This document shows positions 55,248-63,999 of a stretch of 64,000 bases of DNA, piece after piece. Source of the DNA: Lachnospiraceae bacterium. Lineage in GTDB: Bacteria > Bacillota > Clostridia > Lachnospirales > Lachnospiraceae. The first letter of the stretch is position 1, and each line of letters begins with the position of its first letter. The notes below the pieces were generated by a model. That model saw only the letters and a list, made by a program, of their open reading frames with translations, was not told where the DNA came from and did not search any database. Made by a program: the position numbers and the translations under genes. The stretch is from assembly GCA_017405805.1 (NCBI GenBank), contig JAFQZU010000005.1, positions 184,308-248,307 on the forward strand. Direction: 5' to 3'.

Positions 55248-57203
55248 TCAGGCTGTCAGGGCGTCGCTCTTGCCCGTATAGAGCTGGTAGTAACGGCCCT
55301 TCTGCGCGAGGAGCTGCTCGTGATTGCCCCGCTCCACGATCCTGCCGTTTTCCAGGACCAGGATCTGGTCGCTGTTGCGGATGGTGGAGAGCCTGTGGGC
55401 GATGACGAAGGTCGTGCGGCCGCTCATGAGCTTATCCATGCCTTCCTGCACGATCTTCTCGGTCCTGGTGTCGATGGAGCTCGTGGCCTCGTCCAGGATC
55501 AGGACCGGCGGATCTGCGACGGCCGCCCTCGCGATGGCAAGGAGCTGTCTCTGGCCCTGCGACAGATTTGCTCCGTCCCCCTTCAGCATGGTGTCATACC
55601 CCTGGGGCAGGCGCCTGATAAAGCCGTCGGCATTGGCAAGTCTGGCCGCCGCGATGACTTCCTCGTCCGTCGCCTCCAGGTTTCCGTACCGGATATTTTC
55701 CATGACCGTGCCCGTAAAAAGGTGGGTATCCTGCAGGACTATGCCCAGGGACCGCCTCAGATCGGGCTTTTTGATCTTCTGGATATTGATGTTGTCGTAG
55801 CGGATCTTCCCCTCGCTTATGTCGTAAAAGCGGTTGATCAGGTTCGTGATCGTCGTCTTTCCGGCGCCCGTGGAGCCCACCAGGGCGATCTTCTCGCCGG
55901 GGTTGGCGTGCAGGTCGATGTTATGAAGGACTGTTTTGTCGGGGTTATAGCCGAACGTCACATCGACAAACGTCACGTCCCCTTCCATGGGCTGATAGGT
56001 GACCGTGTCGCTGGCCTTGTGGTAGTGCTTCCAGGCCCACTTTCCGGTGTGGGACTTCGTCTCGACGATCTCCCCGTCCTTCACTTCGCAGTTGACCAGC
56101 ATGACGTAGCCGTCGTCCGTCTCCGGCTGCTCGTCCATGAGCTTGAAGATCCTCTCCGCGCCGGCCAGCGCCATGATGATACTGTTGAACTGCATGCTGA
56201 TCTGGTTGATGGGCATGCTGAAATTCTTGTTGAAGGTCAGAAAGCTCGCCAGTGCGCCGACGGTAAACCCGGCGAACTTGTTGAGTGCGAGCAGGCCTCC
56301 CACCAGCGCCACGACGACGTAGCTGGCGTTGCCCATCTGCGCGTTGACGGGTCCTATGATATTGGCGTAAGCGTTCGCCTTGAAGGCGCTCTGGTAAAGC
56401 GCCTCGTTGAGCTCGTCAAACTTCTCGACGGACTGCTTCTCGTGGCAGAAGACCTTTACCACCTTTTCGCCCGTGATGGTCTCCTCGATAAATCCGTTCA
56501 GTTTTCCCAGATTCCTCTGCTGCGCGACAAAATTGCGCCCCGAACGCTTCGTCACCTGCACTGTCATGAACAGCATGAGCGCCACCATGCAAAGGGATAC
56601 GACGGTGAGCGGGATGCTCAGCGTCAGCATCATGGCCAGAATGCTCACGATGGTGATCGCGCTGTTGAAGAACTGCGGGATACTCTGGCTGATCATCTGG
56701 CGCAGCGTGTCCACGTCGTTGGTGAAGACAGACATGATATCCCCGTGCGCGTTCGTGTCAAAATAGCGGATGGGAAGCTTTTCCATATGCTCAAAGATCT
56801 CTTCCCTGATCCGGCGCAGTGTCCCCTGATTGATCACTACCATGAGCCTTGCCTGTGTGTAGGCGGCGGCGATGCCGATCGCGTAAAAACAGACGACCCG
56901 CAGCATGGCTGCCTGAAGCGGTCCGTAATCCGGATCTGCCTGCCCGATCATGGGCGTGATATAATCGTCGATCAGCGTCCGCGTGAACATGGTCCCCTGT
57001 ACGTTCGCAAGGACGGAGAGGACGATGCATATGAGGACCGCGGCCATCTGTATGCGGTAATACTTCATCACGTAGGACATGATCCGCCTGAAGAGCTTGC
57101 CGGGCTCCTGCACCTTGGGTCTTGGCATGCCGCGCATGGCCGGCCCGCGTGGCCTGTCATTCCTGCCGGCTCTGTATGTCTGTTCCTGTCTGTTCTCTGC
57201 CAT
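55248..57203 (-). CDS. ABC exporter half, catalytically competent subunit
   Basis: 651 residues. N-terminal type IV exporter membrane domain with six helices (~35-340), then an ATPase domain: VGSTGAGKTT Walker A, LVLQD Q-loop, LSQGQ signature, LILDEATSSID Walker B with the catalytic Glu, IAHRLST H-loop. An unusual ~40-residue insert before the NBD (EVKDGEIVETKSHTGKWAWKH region). The signature deviates from LSGGQ, as expected for the partner of a degenerate subunit. Pairs with the next gene. Substrate unknown; drug or lipid export is typical. Confidence 0.9.
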   Translation of the reverse strand: MAENRQEQTYRAGRNDRPRGPAMRGMPRPKVQEPGKLFRRIMSYVMKYYRIQMAAVLICIVLSVLANVQGTMFTRTLIDDYITPMIGQADPDYGPLQAAMLRVVCFYAIGIAAAYTQARLMVVINQGTLRRIREEIFEHMEKLPIRYFDTNAHGDIMSVFTNDVDTLRQMISQSIPQFFNSAITIVSILAMMLTLSIPLTVVSLCMVALMLFMTVQVTKRSGRNFVAQQRNLGKLNGFIEETITGEKVVKVFCHEKQSVEKFDELNEALYQSAFKANAYANIIGPVNAQMGNASYVVVALVGGLLALNKFAGFTVGALASFLTFNKNFSMPINQISMQFNSIIMALAGAERIFKLMDEQPETDDGYVMLVNCEVKDGEIVETKSHTGKWAWKHYHKASDTVTYQPMEGDVTFVDVTFGYNPDKTVLHNIDLHANPGEKIALVGSTGAGKTTITNLINRFYDISEGKIRYDNINIQKIKKPDLRRSLGIVLQDTHLFTGTVMENIRYGNLEATDEEVIAAARLANADGFIRRLPQGYDTMLKGDGANLSQGQRQLLAIARAAVADPPVLILDEATSSIDTRTEKIVQEGMDKLMSGRTTFVIAHRLSTIRNSDQILVLENGRIVERGNHEQLLAQKGRYYQLYTGKSDALTA

Positions 57204-57239
57204 ATTTCACCTCATGCGTGCGCGTTTTTGCACGCCCGG

Positions 57240-58988
57240 TCACTGTTTTTTGTCGAAATCGGCGTCGGCGCCCGCACCGACCTGCGACTCATAGACTTCC
57301 CTGTAGATCTCACTGCTGCTCAGCAAATTCTCGTGGGTATCGAATGCGCTGACCCTGCCCTCGTCCATGACGATGATCCGGTCACAGTCCTTAACGCTTG
57401 CGATCCTCTGGGCTATGATCAGCTTGGTCGTATCCGGGATCTCTTCCGCGAACGCCTTGCGGATCTTCGCGTCGGTAGCGGTATCCACGGCACTGGTGCT
57501 GTCGTCCAGGATCAGGATCCTGGGCTTTTTCAGAAGGGCTCTCGCAATGCAGAGGCGCTGCTTCTGCCCGCCCGAGACATTGGTTCCGCCCTGCTCGATA
57601 TAGGTCATATAGCCGTCCGGCATCTTCTCGATAAACTCATCCGCACAGGCCATGCGGCACACTCTTCTGCAGTCCTCCTCCGTCGCTTCCGGATCGCCCC
57701 AGCGCAGATTATCCAGAATGGTCCCCGAAAAGAGGACATTGTTCTGGAGCACCACGGACACCTGGTTGCGCAGGGCTTCCATGTCGTATTCACGCACGTC
57801 GTGCCCGCCGACCAGAAGACGGCCCTGCGTCACGTCGTACAGGCGGCTCACCAGGTTGACCAGGGAGGATTTGGCGCTTCCGGTCCCTCCGATGATCCCG
57901 ATGCTCTCGCCGGAGCGGATGGACAGCGTTACGTCCTTGAGAACGGGATCGCCCTTTCCGGGGCGGTAGGAGAAATCCACGTCCTCAAACACGATGCTGC
58001 CGTCCGGCACCTCCATGATCGGTTCCTCAGGATTTGTCAGAGAGCTCTTTTCCTGTATTACCTCAGCGATTCGCTTCGCGCTCGCTTCCGACATGGTCAG
58101 CATGACAAAGATCATGGAGAGCATCATAAGGCTCATCAGAATATTCATGCAGTATGTCAGAAGGCTCATCAGCTGTCCGGTCGTGAGCGATCCGCTCACG
58201 ATAAAATGCGCGCCGAACCAGCTGATCAGCAGGATGCAGGAATAGACTACCGTCATCATGAAGGGGCTGATCCCCGCCATATTGTTCTCCGCCTTCTTGA
58301 ACATCTTATAGATATTGCCCGCGGCGACGTTGAACTTGTGCACCTCATAGTCTTCCCGCACATAAGCCTTTACGACGCGGATCGCGGACACGTTCTCCTG
58401 TACGCTGCTGTTGAGGTCGTCATATCGCTCGAAGACCTTCTTGAAATACTTGGTCACACGGCCCATGAGCAGCATGACGATGACAGCCAGGATCACCACC
58501 GCGCCCAGATAGATGCTGGCGAGCCGGGGACTGATGATAAAGGACATGGACATCGCGATGATCAGCGTCATGGGCGAGCGCATCGCCATTCTGAGCAGCA
58601 TCTGATAAGCGTTCTGCACGTTGGTGACGTCCGTGGTGAGCCTGGTCACGAGACTGGACGTGGAAAACTTATCGATGTTGGAAAAAGAAAAGGTCTGGAT
58701 ATTGTCGTGCATTGCTTTGCGGAGGTTTCGCGCGACGCCGGCCGATGCCCTTGCCGCGAAGACGCCCCCCAGAATGCCGAACATAAGTCCCATAAGCGCC
58801 ACGACGAGCATCAGGAGCCCTGTCCTGACGATATATTCCATGCTCCCGCCGTTGATGCCCAGGTCTACGATCCTTCCCATGAGGACCGGGATCACCATCT
58901 CGCAGATGACCTCGAAGATCATCATGAGCGGCGTCAGGACCGATACCAGTTTGAATTCCCCAATCTGTGCTGTAAGCGTTTTAAGCAT
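57240..58988 (-). CDS. ABC exporter half, degenerate-site subunit
   Basis: 582 residues. Same architecture as its neighbour: six membrane helices (~15-320) and an ATPase domain with GGTGSAKSS Walker A, VSGGQ signature, but Walker B LILDDSTSAVD has Asp in place of the catalytic Glu, and the H-loop reads IAQRIAS with Gln in place of His. This is the hallmark of heterodimeric exporters such as LmrC. Directly upstream of the partner (36 bp), same strand. Confidence 0.9.
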   Translation of the reverse strand: MLKTLTAQIGEFKLVSVLTPLMMIFEVICEMVIPVLMGRIVDLGINGGSMEYIVRTGLLMLVVALMGLMFGILGGVFAARASAGVARNLRKAMHDNIQTFSFSNIDKFSTSSLVTRLTTDVTNVQNAYQMLLRMAMRSPMTLIIAMSMSFIISPRLASIYLGAVVILAVIVMLLMGRVTKYFKKVFERYDDLNSSVQENVSAIRVVKAYVREDYEVHKFNVAAGNIYKMFKKAENNMAGISPFMMTVVYSCILLISWFGAHFIVSGSLTTGQLMSLLTYCMNILMSLMMLSMIFVMLTMSEASAKRIAEVIQEKSSLTNPEEPIMEVPDGSIVFEDVDFSYRPGKGDPVLKDVTLSIRSGESIGIIGGTGSAKSSLVNLVSRLYDVTQGRLLVGGHDVREYDMEALRNQVSVVLQNNVLFSGTILDNLRWGDPEATEEDCRRVCRMACADEFIEKMPDGYMTYIEQGGTNVSGGQKQRLCIARALLKKPRILILDDSTSAVDTATDAKIRKAFAEEIPDTTKLIIAQRIASVKDCDRIIVMDEGRVSAFDTHENLLSSSEIYREVYESQVGAGADADFDKKQ

Positions 58989-59023
58989 ATAAGTGCCTTT
59001 CCGTCATATCAGAATGATCCGCG

Positions 59024-60100
59024 TCAAAAACGGCGGCGTCTGTGCCGCCAGAAATCTTTGCGCAAGCGTCTTTCCTTCATATCCTTACGTCTTCCGCGTC
59101 TGTCCTGGCGCGGTTTTCTTCTCGTGCTCCACCCGGCATGATAGAACAGCAATATCTCGGAAACCGGCTTCTGCAGAAGCTGCGCCGTTCCGCTGCTGAG
59201 CTGCAGGCCGGCCTCCGGGCTCCTTTGCGGCGTTTCGGGCTCTGCGGTCTCTTCGAGTTCTTCGGTCTCTTCGGGCTGCTGCTCGGGCTCGGGCTCTGCG
59301 ATCTCTGCCGGCGGTTCCTCGGGCTCGGATTCCGGCTCCACTTTATCTGCAGACTCCTCCTCCACGGCTTCGATCAGGATGGGGCCCCCGATCTCCTCCT
59401 GGGTGATCCGGACTTTCTGCGTCTTCATCAATTCCAGGATGACAAGAAAGGTGACGATTACTTCCTCCTTGCTGTTCTCCGCCTCCAGAAGCGCCCGGAA
59501 ATCGGTCTTTGGATGTTTCAAGAGAAAAGCCCGGATATAGAGCTCCTTGTCCGCCGCGCTGATCTCCTCTTTTTTGATCTCGCCAAAAGAACTCCGCACA
59601 GGATCCACGCGATTCTTCTTGCGGCGCAGCACCTGCATGAAGACGTCGTGGAGACTGTCCATGGTATTGTCTCCGATCAGCTCCTCATAATTAATAGGAG
59701 GTACATATTTTCGCACCTCCTCCGGAAGATCCTGTGGTCTGTAATATCGCTGTCCCGCCTCGACGCTGCGCTCGCGCAGCTCCTCCGAGGCATACTTGTA
59801 CATCTTGTATTCCAGAAGACGGCGGACCAGTTCATCCCTGGGATCCCCCTCCTCCTCGCCATCCTCCGTTTCGCGGGGAAGGAGCATCCTGCTCTTGATA
59901 TCCAGCAACGTCGCCGCCATGACCAGAAACTCACTGGTCACATTCATATCCGCGTGCTCCATCTGATGCACGTAATCCAGGTACTGGTCCGTTATTGTAA
60001 CGATCGGAATATCGTATATATCGATTTTATTTTTTTCAAGCAGATGCATGAGCAGGTCCATGGGACCCTCGAACACCTGCAGCTTGATGGGGATCGCCAT
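59024..60100 (-). CDS. scpA: Segregation and condensation protein A with long C-terminal tail
   Basis: 358 residues against a usual ~250. The kleisin core occupies ~1-260 (MAIPIKLQVFEGPMDLLMHLLEKNKIDIYDIPI; LDIKSRMLLP; a winged-helix C-terminal part with VTFLVILELMKTQKVRITQEE). ScpA bridges SMC heads in the bacterial condensin. After it come a Glu/Pro-rich stretch (~262-310) and an extremely Arg/Lys-rich end (~328-358). scpB is not adjacent. ATG lies 1 nt past the stop of the upstream lipoprotein gene. Confidence 0.92.
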   Translation of the reverse strand: MAIPIKLQVFEGPMDLLMHLLEKNKIDIYDIPIVTITDQYLDYVHQMEHADMNVTSEFLVMAATLLDIKSRMLLPRETEDGEEEGDPRDELVRRLLEYKMYKYASEELRERSVEAGQRYYRPQDLPEEVRKYVPPINYEELIGDNTMDSLHDVFMQVLRRKKNRVDPVRSSFGEIKKEEISAADKELYIRAFLLKHPKTDFRALLEAENSKEEVIVTFLVILELMKTQKVRITQEEIGGPILIEAVEEESADKVEPESEPEEPPAEIAEPEPEQQPEETEELEETAEPETPQRSPEAGLQLSSGTAQLLQKPVSEILLFYHAGWSTRRKPRQDRRGRRKDMKERRLRKDFWRHRRRRF

Positions 60101-60101
60101 C

Positions 60102-60800
60102 TCATTTCCCTTCCGCAGATGTTTTGTCGTCTTCTATGCCCGTCACGATCCACTTTTCGTCCTGCTTCTCGACGGTCAGGATGATCTGCCGTTTCTGCGG
60201 CGCCGCATTCTCCACTGTCTCCTTCATGGAAGCCGCCATGATCTCGACGACATCGCTGTAGATCTTCCTGCGCATCGCCTCGGCGCCCTGCTCCTCGTAG
60301 ATGCGGAGCAGCTCTTCCCGATTTTCATTCTGATATGTCTCGATTTCTTCCGACGCCGTCATATCCGCGTCAAAAAGTCTCTCCCCGCGCGGATCATATC
60401 CAACCTCGATCTCCGCTCTGACCGTTCCGACTCCCTTTTTCTCCGAGATGTCCGATATGGTATACGCCAAAAAAGAACGTTCCACCAGAACATCGATAAA
60501 ATCCGAAAATGCTTTCTGCGCCTCCTCGCTCAGATCTTCTTTTTTGATCTCGCCCGCATCGCCGCCCAGCTCCTTGTAAAGGGATTCCTCCAGTTTCTCC
60601 CTGCTGAGGAAATCTACGCCTGCGTCAAGCATAACGGGTTCCGACGCATACTCGGATGCGCTCTGCGGATCCCCGCTGACCAGCGCGTTTAAAAAGCCCT
60701 CGGAGGCTTCCCGGATCTTCTTCCCGTGTATGGCGCACCCGGTCGTGAGCAGCATCGTGAGCAGCACCGCTATACTCAGTAATATAACTGTTTTTTTCAA
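60102..60800 (-). CDS. Lipoprotein, DUF5105-like
   Basis: 232 residues. Signal peptide ending LLTTGC, then a helical domain (FLNALVSGDPQSASEYAS; EEAQKAFSDFIDVLVERSFLAYTI) and a short strand-rich C-terminus (IILTVEKQDEKWIVTGIE), a layout seen in DUF5105/DUF4878-type lipoproteins. Function unknown. Its ATG overlaps the stop of the Fur-family gene by 4 nt, which ties it to that regulator. Confidence 0.78.
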   Translation of the reverse strand: MKKTVILLSIAVLLTMLLTTGCAIHGKKIREASEGFLNALVSGDPQSASEYASEPVMLDAGVDFLSREKLEESLYKELGGDAGEIKKEDLSEEAQKAFSDFIDVLVERSFLAYTISDISEKKGVGTVRAEIEVGYDPRGERLFDADMTASEEIETYQNENREELLRIYEEQGAEAMRRKIYSDVVEIMAASMKETVENAAPQKRQIILTVEKQDEKWIVTGIEDDKTSAEGK

Positions 60801-61237
60801 ACTTCACTCTCCTCGTCTTCCTTGAGAAGACACTCTTCACATACGCCGTAAAAGACGGTCCGCATCGGATTCAGCACGAAGTGGTGATGGTCCTTTAAGT
60901 GCTGTCCGATCCCTTCCAGTTCCTCACAGCGCATGTGGATCAGGCGGCCGCAGCGCTCGCATTTGCAGTGAAAGCATACGCCCTCTTCACAGTGTACGTT
61001 CTCGCCTGCATAAGCGAAACAGGCCGGACTTCCGGCGTCAATGATATACTTATTGACCTTTCCCTCCCGTACCATTCTCTCGAGCTGCCGGTACACGGTG
61101 GCGGTTCCGATCGGATTTCCTATGGACTGAAAATGCGCACAGATGTCCGCAGCCGTCACGTGCCTGCCCGGTACCGAGCGCAGATAGGCTGCCAGTTCTT
61201 CCTTCTGATGTGTATGATATTGTGCTTTTGCCGCCAT
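60797..61237 (-). CDS. Fur-family metal- or peroxide-responsive regulator
   Basis: 146 residues. Winged helix with recognition segment IGTATVYRQLERMVREG, then a dimerisation domain with CKCERCGRL and CEEC, the pair of CxxC motifs that hold structural zinc, and a His-rich DHHHF near the C-terminus. Whether it is Fur, Zur or PerR cannot be decided. First gene of Fur - lipoprotein - scpA. Confidence 0.9.
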   Translation of the reverse strand: MAAKAQYHTHQKEELAAYLRSVPGRHVTAADICAHFQSIGNPIGTATVYRQLERMVREGKVNKYIIDAGSPACFAYAGENVHCEEGVCFHCKCERCGRLIHMRCEELEGIGQHLKDHHHFVLNPMRTVFYGVCEECLLKEDEESEV

Positions 61238-61301
61238 GACATCTCACTTTCCTTGAATAGTACAGGCCCCGCCCCGCTTGACGCGGGTGGAGTATTTTTA
61301 G

Positions 61302-61307
61302 ATTATA
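61302..61307 (-). promoter_or_regulatory. Extended -10 promoter of the Fur-family gene
   Basis: Minus strand TGCTATAAT, the same extended -10 as before rpoZ; no good -35. Confidence 0.45.
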
Positions 61308-61349
61308 GCATAATGTCATTTGTTTCGTACGCTGTTTTTTCTAAATCAA

Positions 61350-61377
61350 TTGTATAAAATCGTTTTTACTGTAGAAT
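61350..61377 (+). promoter_or_regulatory. Promoter of the IlvD-family gene
   Basis: TTGTAT (61350-61355), 16 bp, TAGAAT (61372-61377), ~48 bp before the start codon. No T-box or leader peptide for branched-chain amino acids is visible. Confidence 0.5.
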
Positions 61378-61425
61378 ATAGTGTGAGACGGAAAAAGCCC
61401 TTTACAGACAGGGAAGGATGGTACT

Positions 61426-63108
61426 ATGCAGAACAGATTTGAGAAGGGGACCTTTACCGGCAATGAGATGATCTCCTGCCGGACATTATATAAAGCTAAC
61501 GGCTACAGCGAAGAGGATTTTGATCGTCCGGTGATCGGCATATGCAATTCCTTTGCGGACCTTGTGCCTGGCCACAGACATCTGCGCGCCCTCAGCGAGG
61601 AAGTCAAACACGGCATCTACCGGGCCGGCGGCACGCCCGTTGAGTTCGGCTGTATTTCCGTCTGTGACGGCGTTTGTACGACCCACGACGGTTCCCGCTA
61701 CTCTCTCCCCTCGAGGGAAGTCACCGCCGACGGGATCGAGATCATGGCGAGAGCGCACCGGATGGACGGACTCGTTCTCATAGGTTCCTGCGACAAAACG
61801 GTCCCCGGCATGCTGATGGCGGCGGCACGGCTTGACATCCCCTGCATTTTTCTCGCCGGAGGATGCATGCTGGGCGGTCCTGCCTTCGGCGCCCTTCAAA
61901 AGACCAATTCCACGACGCCCCAGGAGGCCGAGGGCATGCTGCAGGCGGGCGCCATATCGGTCCGCGCCATGGAAGACCTGTCGGAGGTGAGCTGCCCTAC
62001 TGTCGGTTCCTGCCAGCACATGGCGACCGCCAATTCCATGTGCTGCATCGCGGAGGTTCTTGGCATGTCCCTTCCGGGGACCGCCGCCATTCCCGCTGTC
62101 TACAACGCGCGGACAAGAGCCGCCTTCCACACCGGCGAGACCATTGTATCCATGGTCCTTAAGGGGATCACGGCACGCGACCTGATCACGGAGGAATCTC
62201 TCCGCAACGCCATCATGTTCCTCCTGGCAGCGGGCGGATCCACTAACTGCGTCCTGCATCTGTCGGCTATCGCCGATGAGATCGGCATCCCTCCGCACAC
62301 CGTCCTGGAATGGATCGATTCCTATGCGGATACAGTTCCTCTCCTTGTAAAGATCTCCCCCTCTTCCGCCGTTTACGACGCTGAAGATTTCTACAAAGCC
62401 GGCGGCGTACCCGAAGTTCTCAGGCAGCTCCGGTCCGTGCTGTACGGGAACTGTCTGACCGTGACCGGAAGGACGCTTTCCGAGGAGATCCGTTCCTTCC
62501 GCAATCTCTACGGAAGCAATCCGCAAGTCATCTCCACCATGCAGGATCCCTTCTCCAAACTGGCGGGCATCGCAGTCATGCGCGGAAGCCTCGCACCTTC
62601 CTCCGGCGTATCCAAACCCGCTGCCATCGCGCCCGAAGTACGTGTCTTTGAGGGCAAAGCCGTCTGTTACGACGGAGAAGAGGCTGCAAATCAGGCCCTG
62701 GCGAAACGGCAGGTCAAAGCGGGCGACGTCGTCGTCATACGCTACGCCGGCCCCAAGGGCGCACCGGGCATGCCGGAGATGTACAAACCCATGAAGCTGC
62801 TTCACGGGCAGGGTCTCGACAAAACAACGGCTGTCATCACGGACGGCCGCTTCTCGGGTACCAATAACGGCTGTTTTGTCGGACACATCTCACCGGAGGC
62901 GGCGGCAGGCGGCCCGATCGCGCTTGTGCGGGACGGGGACCGGATCCGGATCGATGTGGAAAACCGCAGGGTCGACCTGCTCGTATCAGAAGAAGAACTG
63001 GCGAAAAGACGCGAACAATGGAGTTATACCGCTCCCGTGACGAAGGGTATCCTCAGAAGATATGCGCGCGATGTGCAGAGCGCGGATGAAGGAGGCGTAC
63101 TGCGCTGA
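61426..63108 (+). CDS. IlvD/Edd-family dehydratase
   Basis: 560 residues. The family dehydrates dihydroxy acids with an Fe-S cluster (dihydroxy-acid dehydratase in valine/isoleucine synthesis, or sugar-acid dehydratases). Cys candidates: GICNS, GSCDKTVPGM and GSCQHMATANSM. The PGHRHL stretch and the AIPAVYNARTR run after SLPG look more like sugar-acid dehydratases than classic IlvD, and no ilv gene is adjacent, so the substrate is uncertain. Ribosome site GGAAGGAT precedes ATG 61426. Convergent with the LysM gene, stops adjacent. Confidence 0.85.
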   Translation: MQNRFEKGTFTGNEMISCRTLYKANGYSEEDFDRPVIGICNSFADLVPGHRHLRALSEEVKHGIYRAGGTPVEFGCISVCDGVCTTHDGSRYSLPSREVTADGIEIMARAHRMDGLVLIGSCDKTVPGMLMAAARLDIPCIFLAGGCMLGGPAFGALQKTNSTTPQEAEGMLQAGAISVRAMEDLSEVSCPTVGSCQHMATANSMCCIAEVLGMSLPGTAAIPAVYNARTRAAFHTGETIVSMVLKGITARDLITEESLRNAIMFLLAAGGSTNCVLHLSAIADEIGIPPHTVLEWIDSYADTVPLLVKISPSSAVYDAEDFYKAGGVPEVLRQLRSVLYGNCLTVTGRTLSEEIRSFRNLYGSNPQVISTMQDPFSKLAGIAVMRGSLAPSSGVSKPAAIAPEVRVFEGKAVCYDGEEAANQALAKRQVKAGDVVVIRYAGPKGAPGMPEMYKPMKLLHGQGLDKTTAVITDGRFSGTNNGCFVGHISPEAAAGGPIALVRDGDRIRIDVENRRVDLLVSEEELAKRREQWSYTAPVTKGILRRYARDVQSADEGGVLR

Positions 63109-63723
63109 TCAGCGCAGTACTTCCTCGGAATAATAAGGCACCACAATGTGGGTTCCGGGGTGAATGAGCGGCATGCCGTCGCTGCCTGTTTCCATCTGGT
63201 TGATGCGGCACAGCTCTTCAATATAAATCTCTTCCGACGCATAGTGATCGGGATCCATGTACCGCGCTATGATCTCTTCGGCACTGTCGCCGTACTGGAC
63301 GACGATGTTGTCATAATACTTAAATGCGGGCGGAAGCTCCGCTGCCGACGCCCTTGTGATCATCCCGATCCCCATTGTCATCAGCATGCCGATCACAAGC
63401 CCGATCACGAGCATTGTCACCGATCGTCTGAAGCGCCTCCTGCGGCTCTTAACCTTCCTGCGGTTCGCGGCCGCCTGTCTGCGCCGGGCTTCTTCCCTGT
63501 ACCTGCGGACTTCGTCGTCCGGAATGACATAGCCTGCCGCGTGGCGGAAATCAAGGATCTCCGCGCGGCTGGAGGAGCGGCGCCTTGCAGCGGAGGAAGC
63601 CCTGCGGCCCGATCCTGTACCGTATGAAGGCCTGCGCACAGCCGTTCCGCATATATCCTCCGATACGCCGTAAGCGTTCTGAACACATCCCATGATATCG
63701 ATCCCGTTACTCTTCTGAACCAT
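63109..63723 (-). CDS. LysM-type membrane protein, probable SOS cell-division inhibitor (YneA-like)
   Basis: 204 residues. A basic cytoplasmic part (~1-110, many Arg, Ser, Ala), one membrane segment (VTMLVIGLVIGMLMTMGIGM), and an outside C-terminal LysM-like domain (IVVQYGDSAEEIIARYM...LCRINQMETG...LIHPGTHIVVPYY). B. subtilis YneA has the same plan: a membrane helix and LysM domain under LexA control, next to lexA. ATG 63723 follows AAGGAGG. Three LexA-like boxes and a consensus promoter lie upstream; the homology to YneA is inferred from architecture and regulation. Confidence 0.75.
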   Translation of the reverse strand: MVQKSNGIDIMGCVQNAYGVSEDICGTAVRRPSYGTGSGRRASSAARRRSSSRAEILDFRHAAGYVIPDDEVRRYREEARRRQAAANRRKVKSRRRRFRRSVTMLVIGLVIGMLMTMGIGMITRASAAELPPAFKYYDNIVVQYGDSAEEIIARYMDPDHYASEEIYIEELCRINQMETGSDGMPLIHPGTHIVVPYYSEEVLR

Positions 63724-63750
63724 CGCGAACCTCCTTTTTCCCAGTCTGCG

Positions 63751-63827
63751 CGAACATCCGTTTGCGTGTACCATGATTATATCGAACGTGCATTCTCTTG
63801 TCAACAAGAATTTCGAACGAATATTCG
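63751..63827 (-). promoter_or_regulatory. Promoter with three phased LexA-like boxes
   Basis: Minus strand TTGACA (63799-63804), 17 bp, TATAAT (63776-63781). On the plus strand three LexA-like sites share the frame CGAAC-N4: 63751-63764 (CGAACATCCGTTTG, closest to the recA box), 63783-63796 (CGAACGTGCATTCT) and 63814-63827 (CGAACGAATATTCG). Their starts are 32 and 31 bp apart, about three helical turns each. Confidence 0.7.
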
Positions 63828-63836
63828 GAATATATG

Positions 63837-63865
63837 TTTGCTTTTCCCGCGAGGTCTGATATAAT
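63837..63865 (+). promoter_or_regulatory. Possible divergent promoter at the right edge
   Basis: TTTGCT (63837-63842), 17 bp, TATAAT (63860-63865) on the plus strand, pointing off the window; lexA would be expected here by analogy with the yneA-lexA arrangement, but is not visible. Confidence 0.4.
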
Positions 63866-63894
63866 CCCGTTTTTGACAGTTCAGAAGGGTAAAA

Positions 63895-63999
63895 ATGCCG
63901 AAAAAGCTGATGTTTAAGCCAAAAATTCGACTTTCAGTTTTTTACCCCGATTTCCTAAACTTTCCTAAACCGAGGGATGTGTCAGAGGCTGCAGAATGA
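63895..63999 (+). CDS. Possible 34-codon leader ORF
   Basis: ATG 63895 to TGA 63999, basic N-terminus (MPKKLMFKPKIRL), about 30 nt after the plus-strand promoter. AGAAGGG lies 6-10 nt upstream. It may be a small leader or chance; I do not recognise it. Confidence 0.2.
   Translation: MPKKLMFKPKIRLSVFYPDFLNFPKPRDVSEAAE

Noticed and set aside
55320-59141. 1273-codon plus-strand ORF over the two ABC genes and the end of scpA
   Set aside because: The opposite strand carries intact ABC and ScpA motifs through the same bases; the ORF spans intergenic gaps with no start signal.
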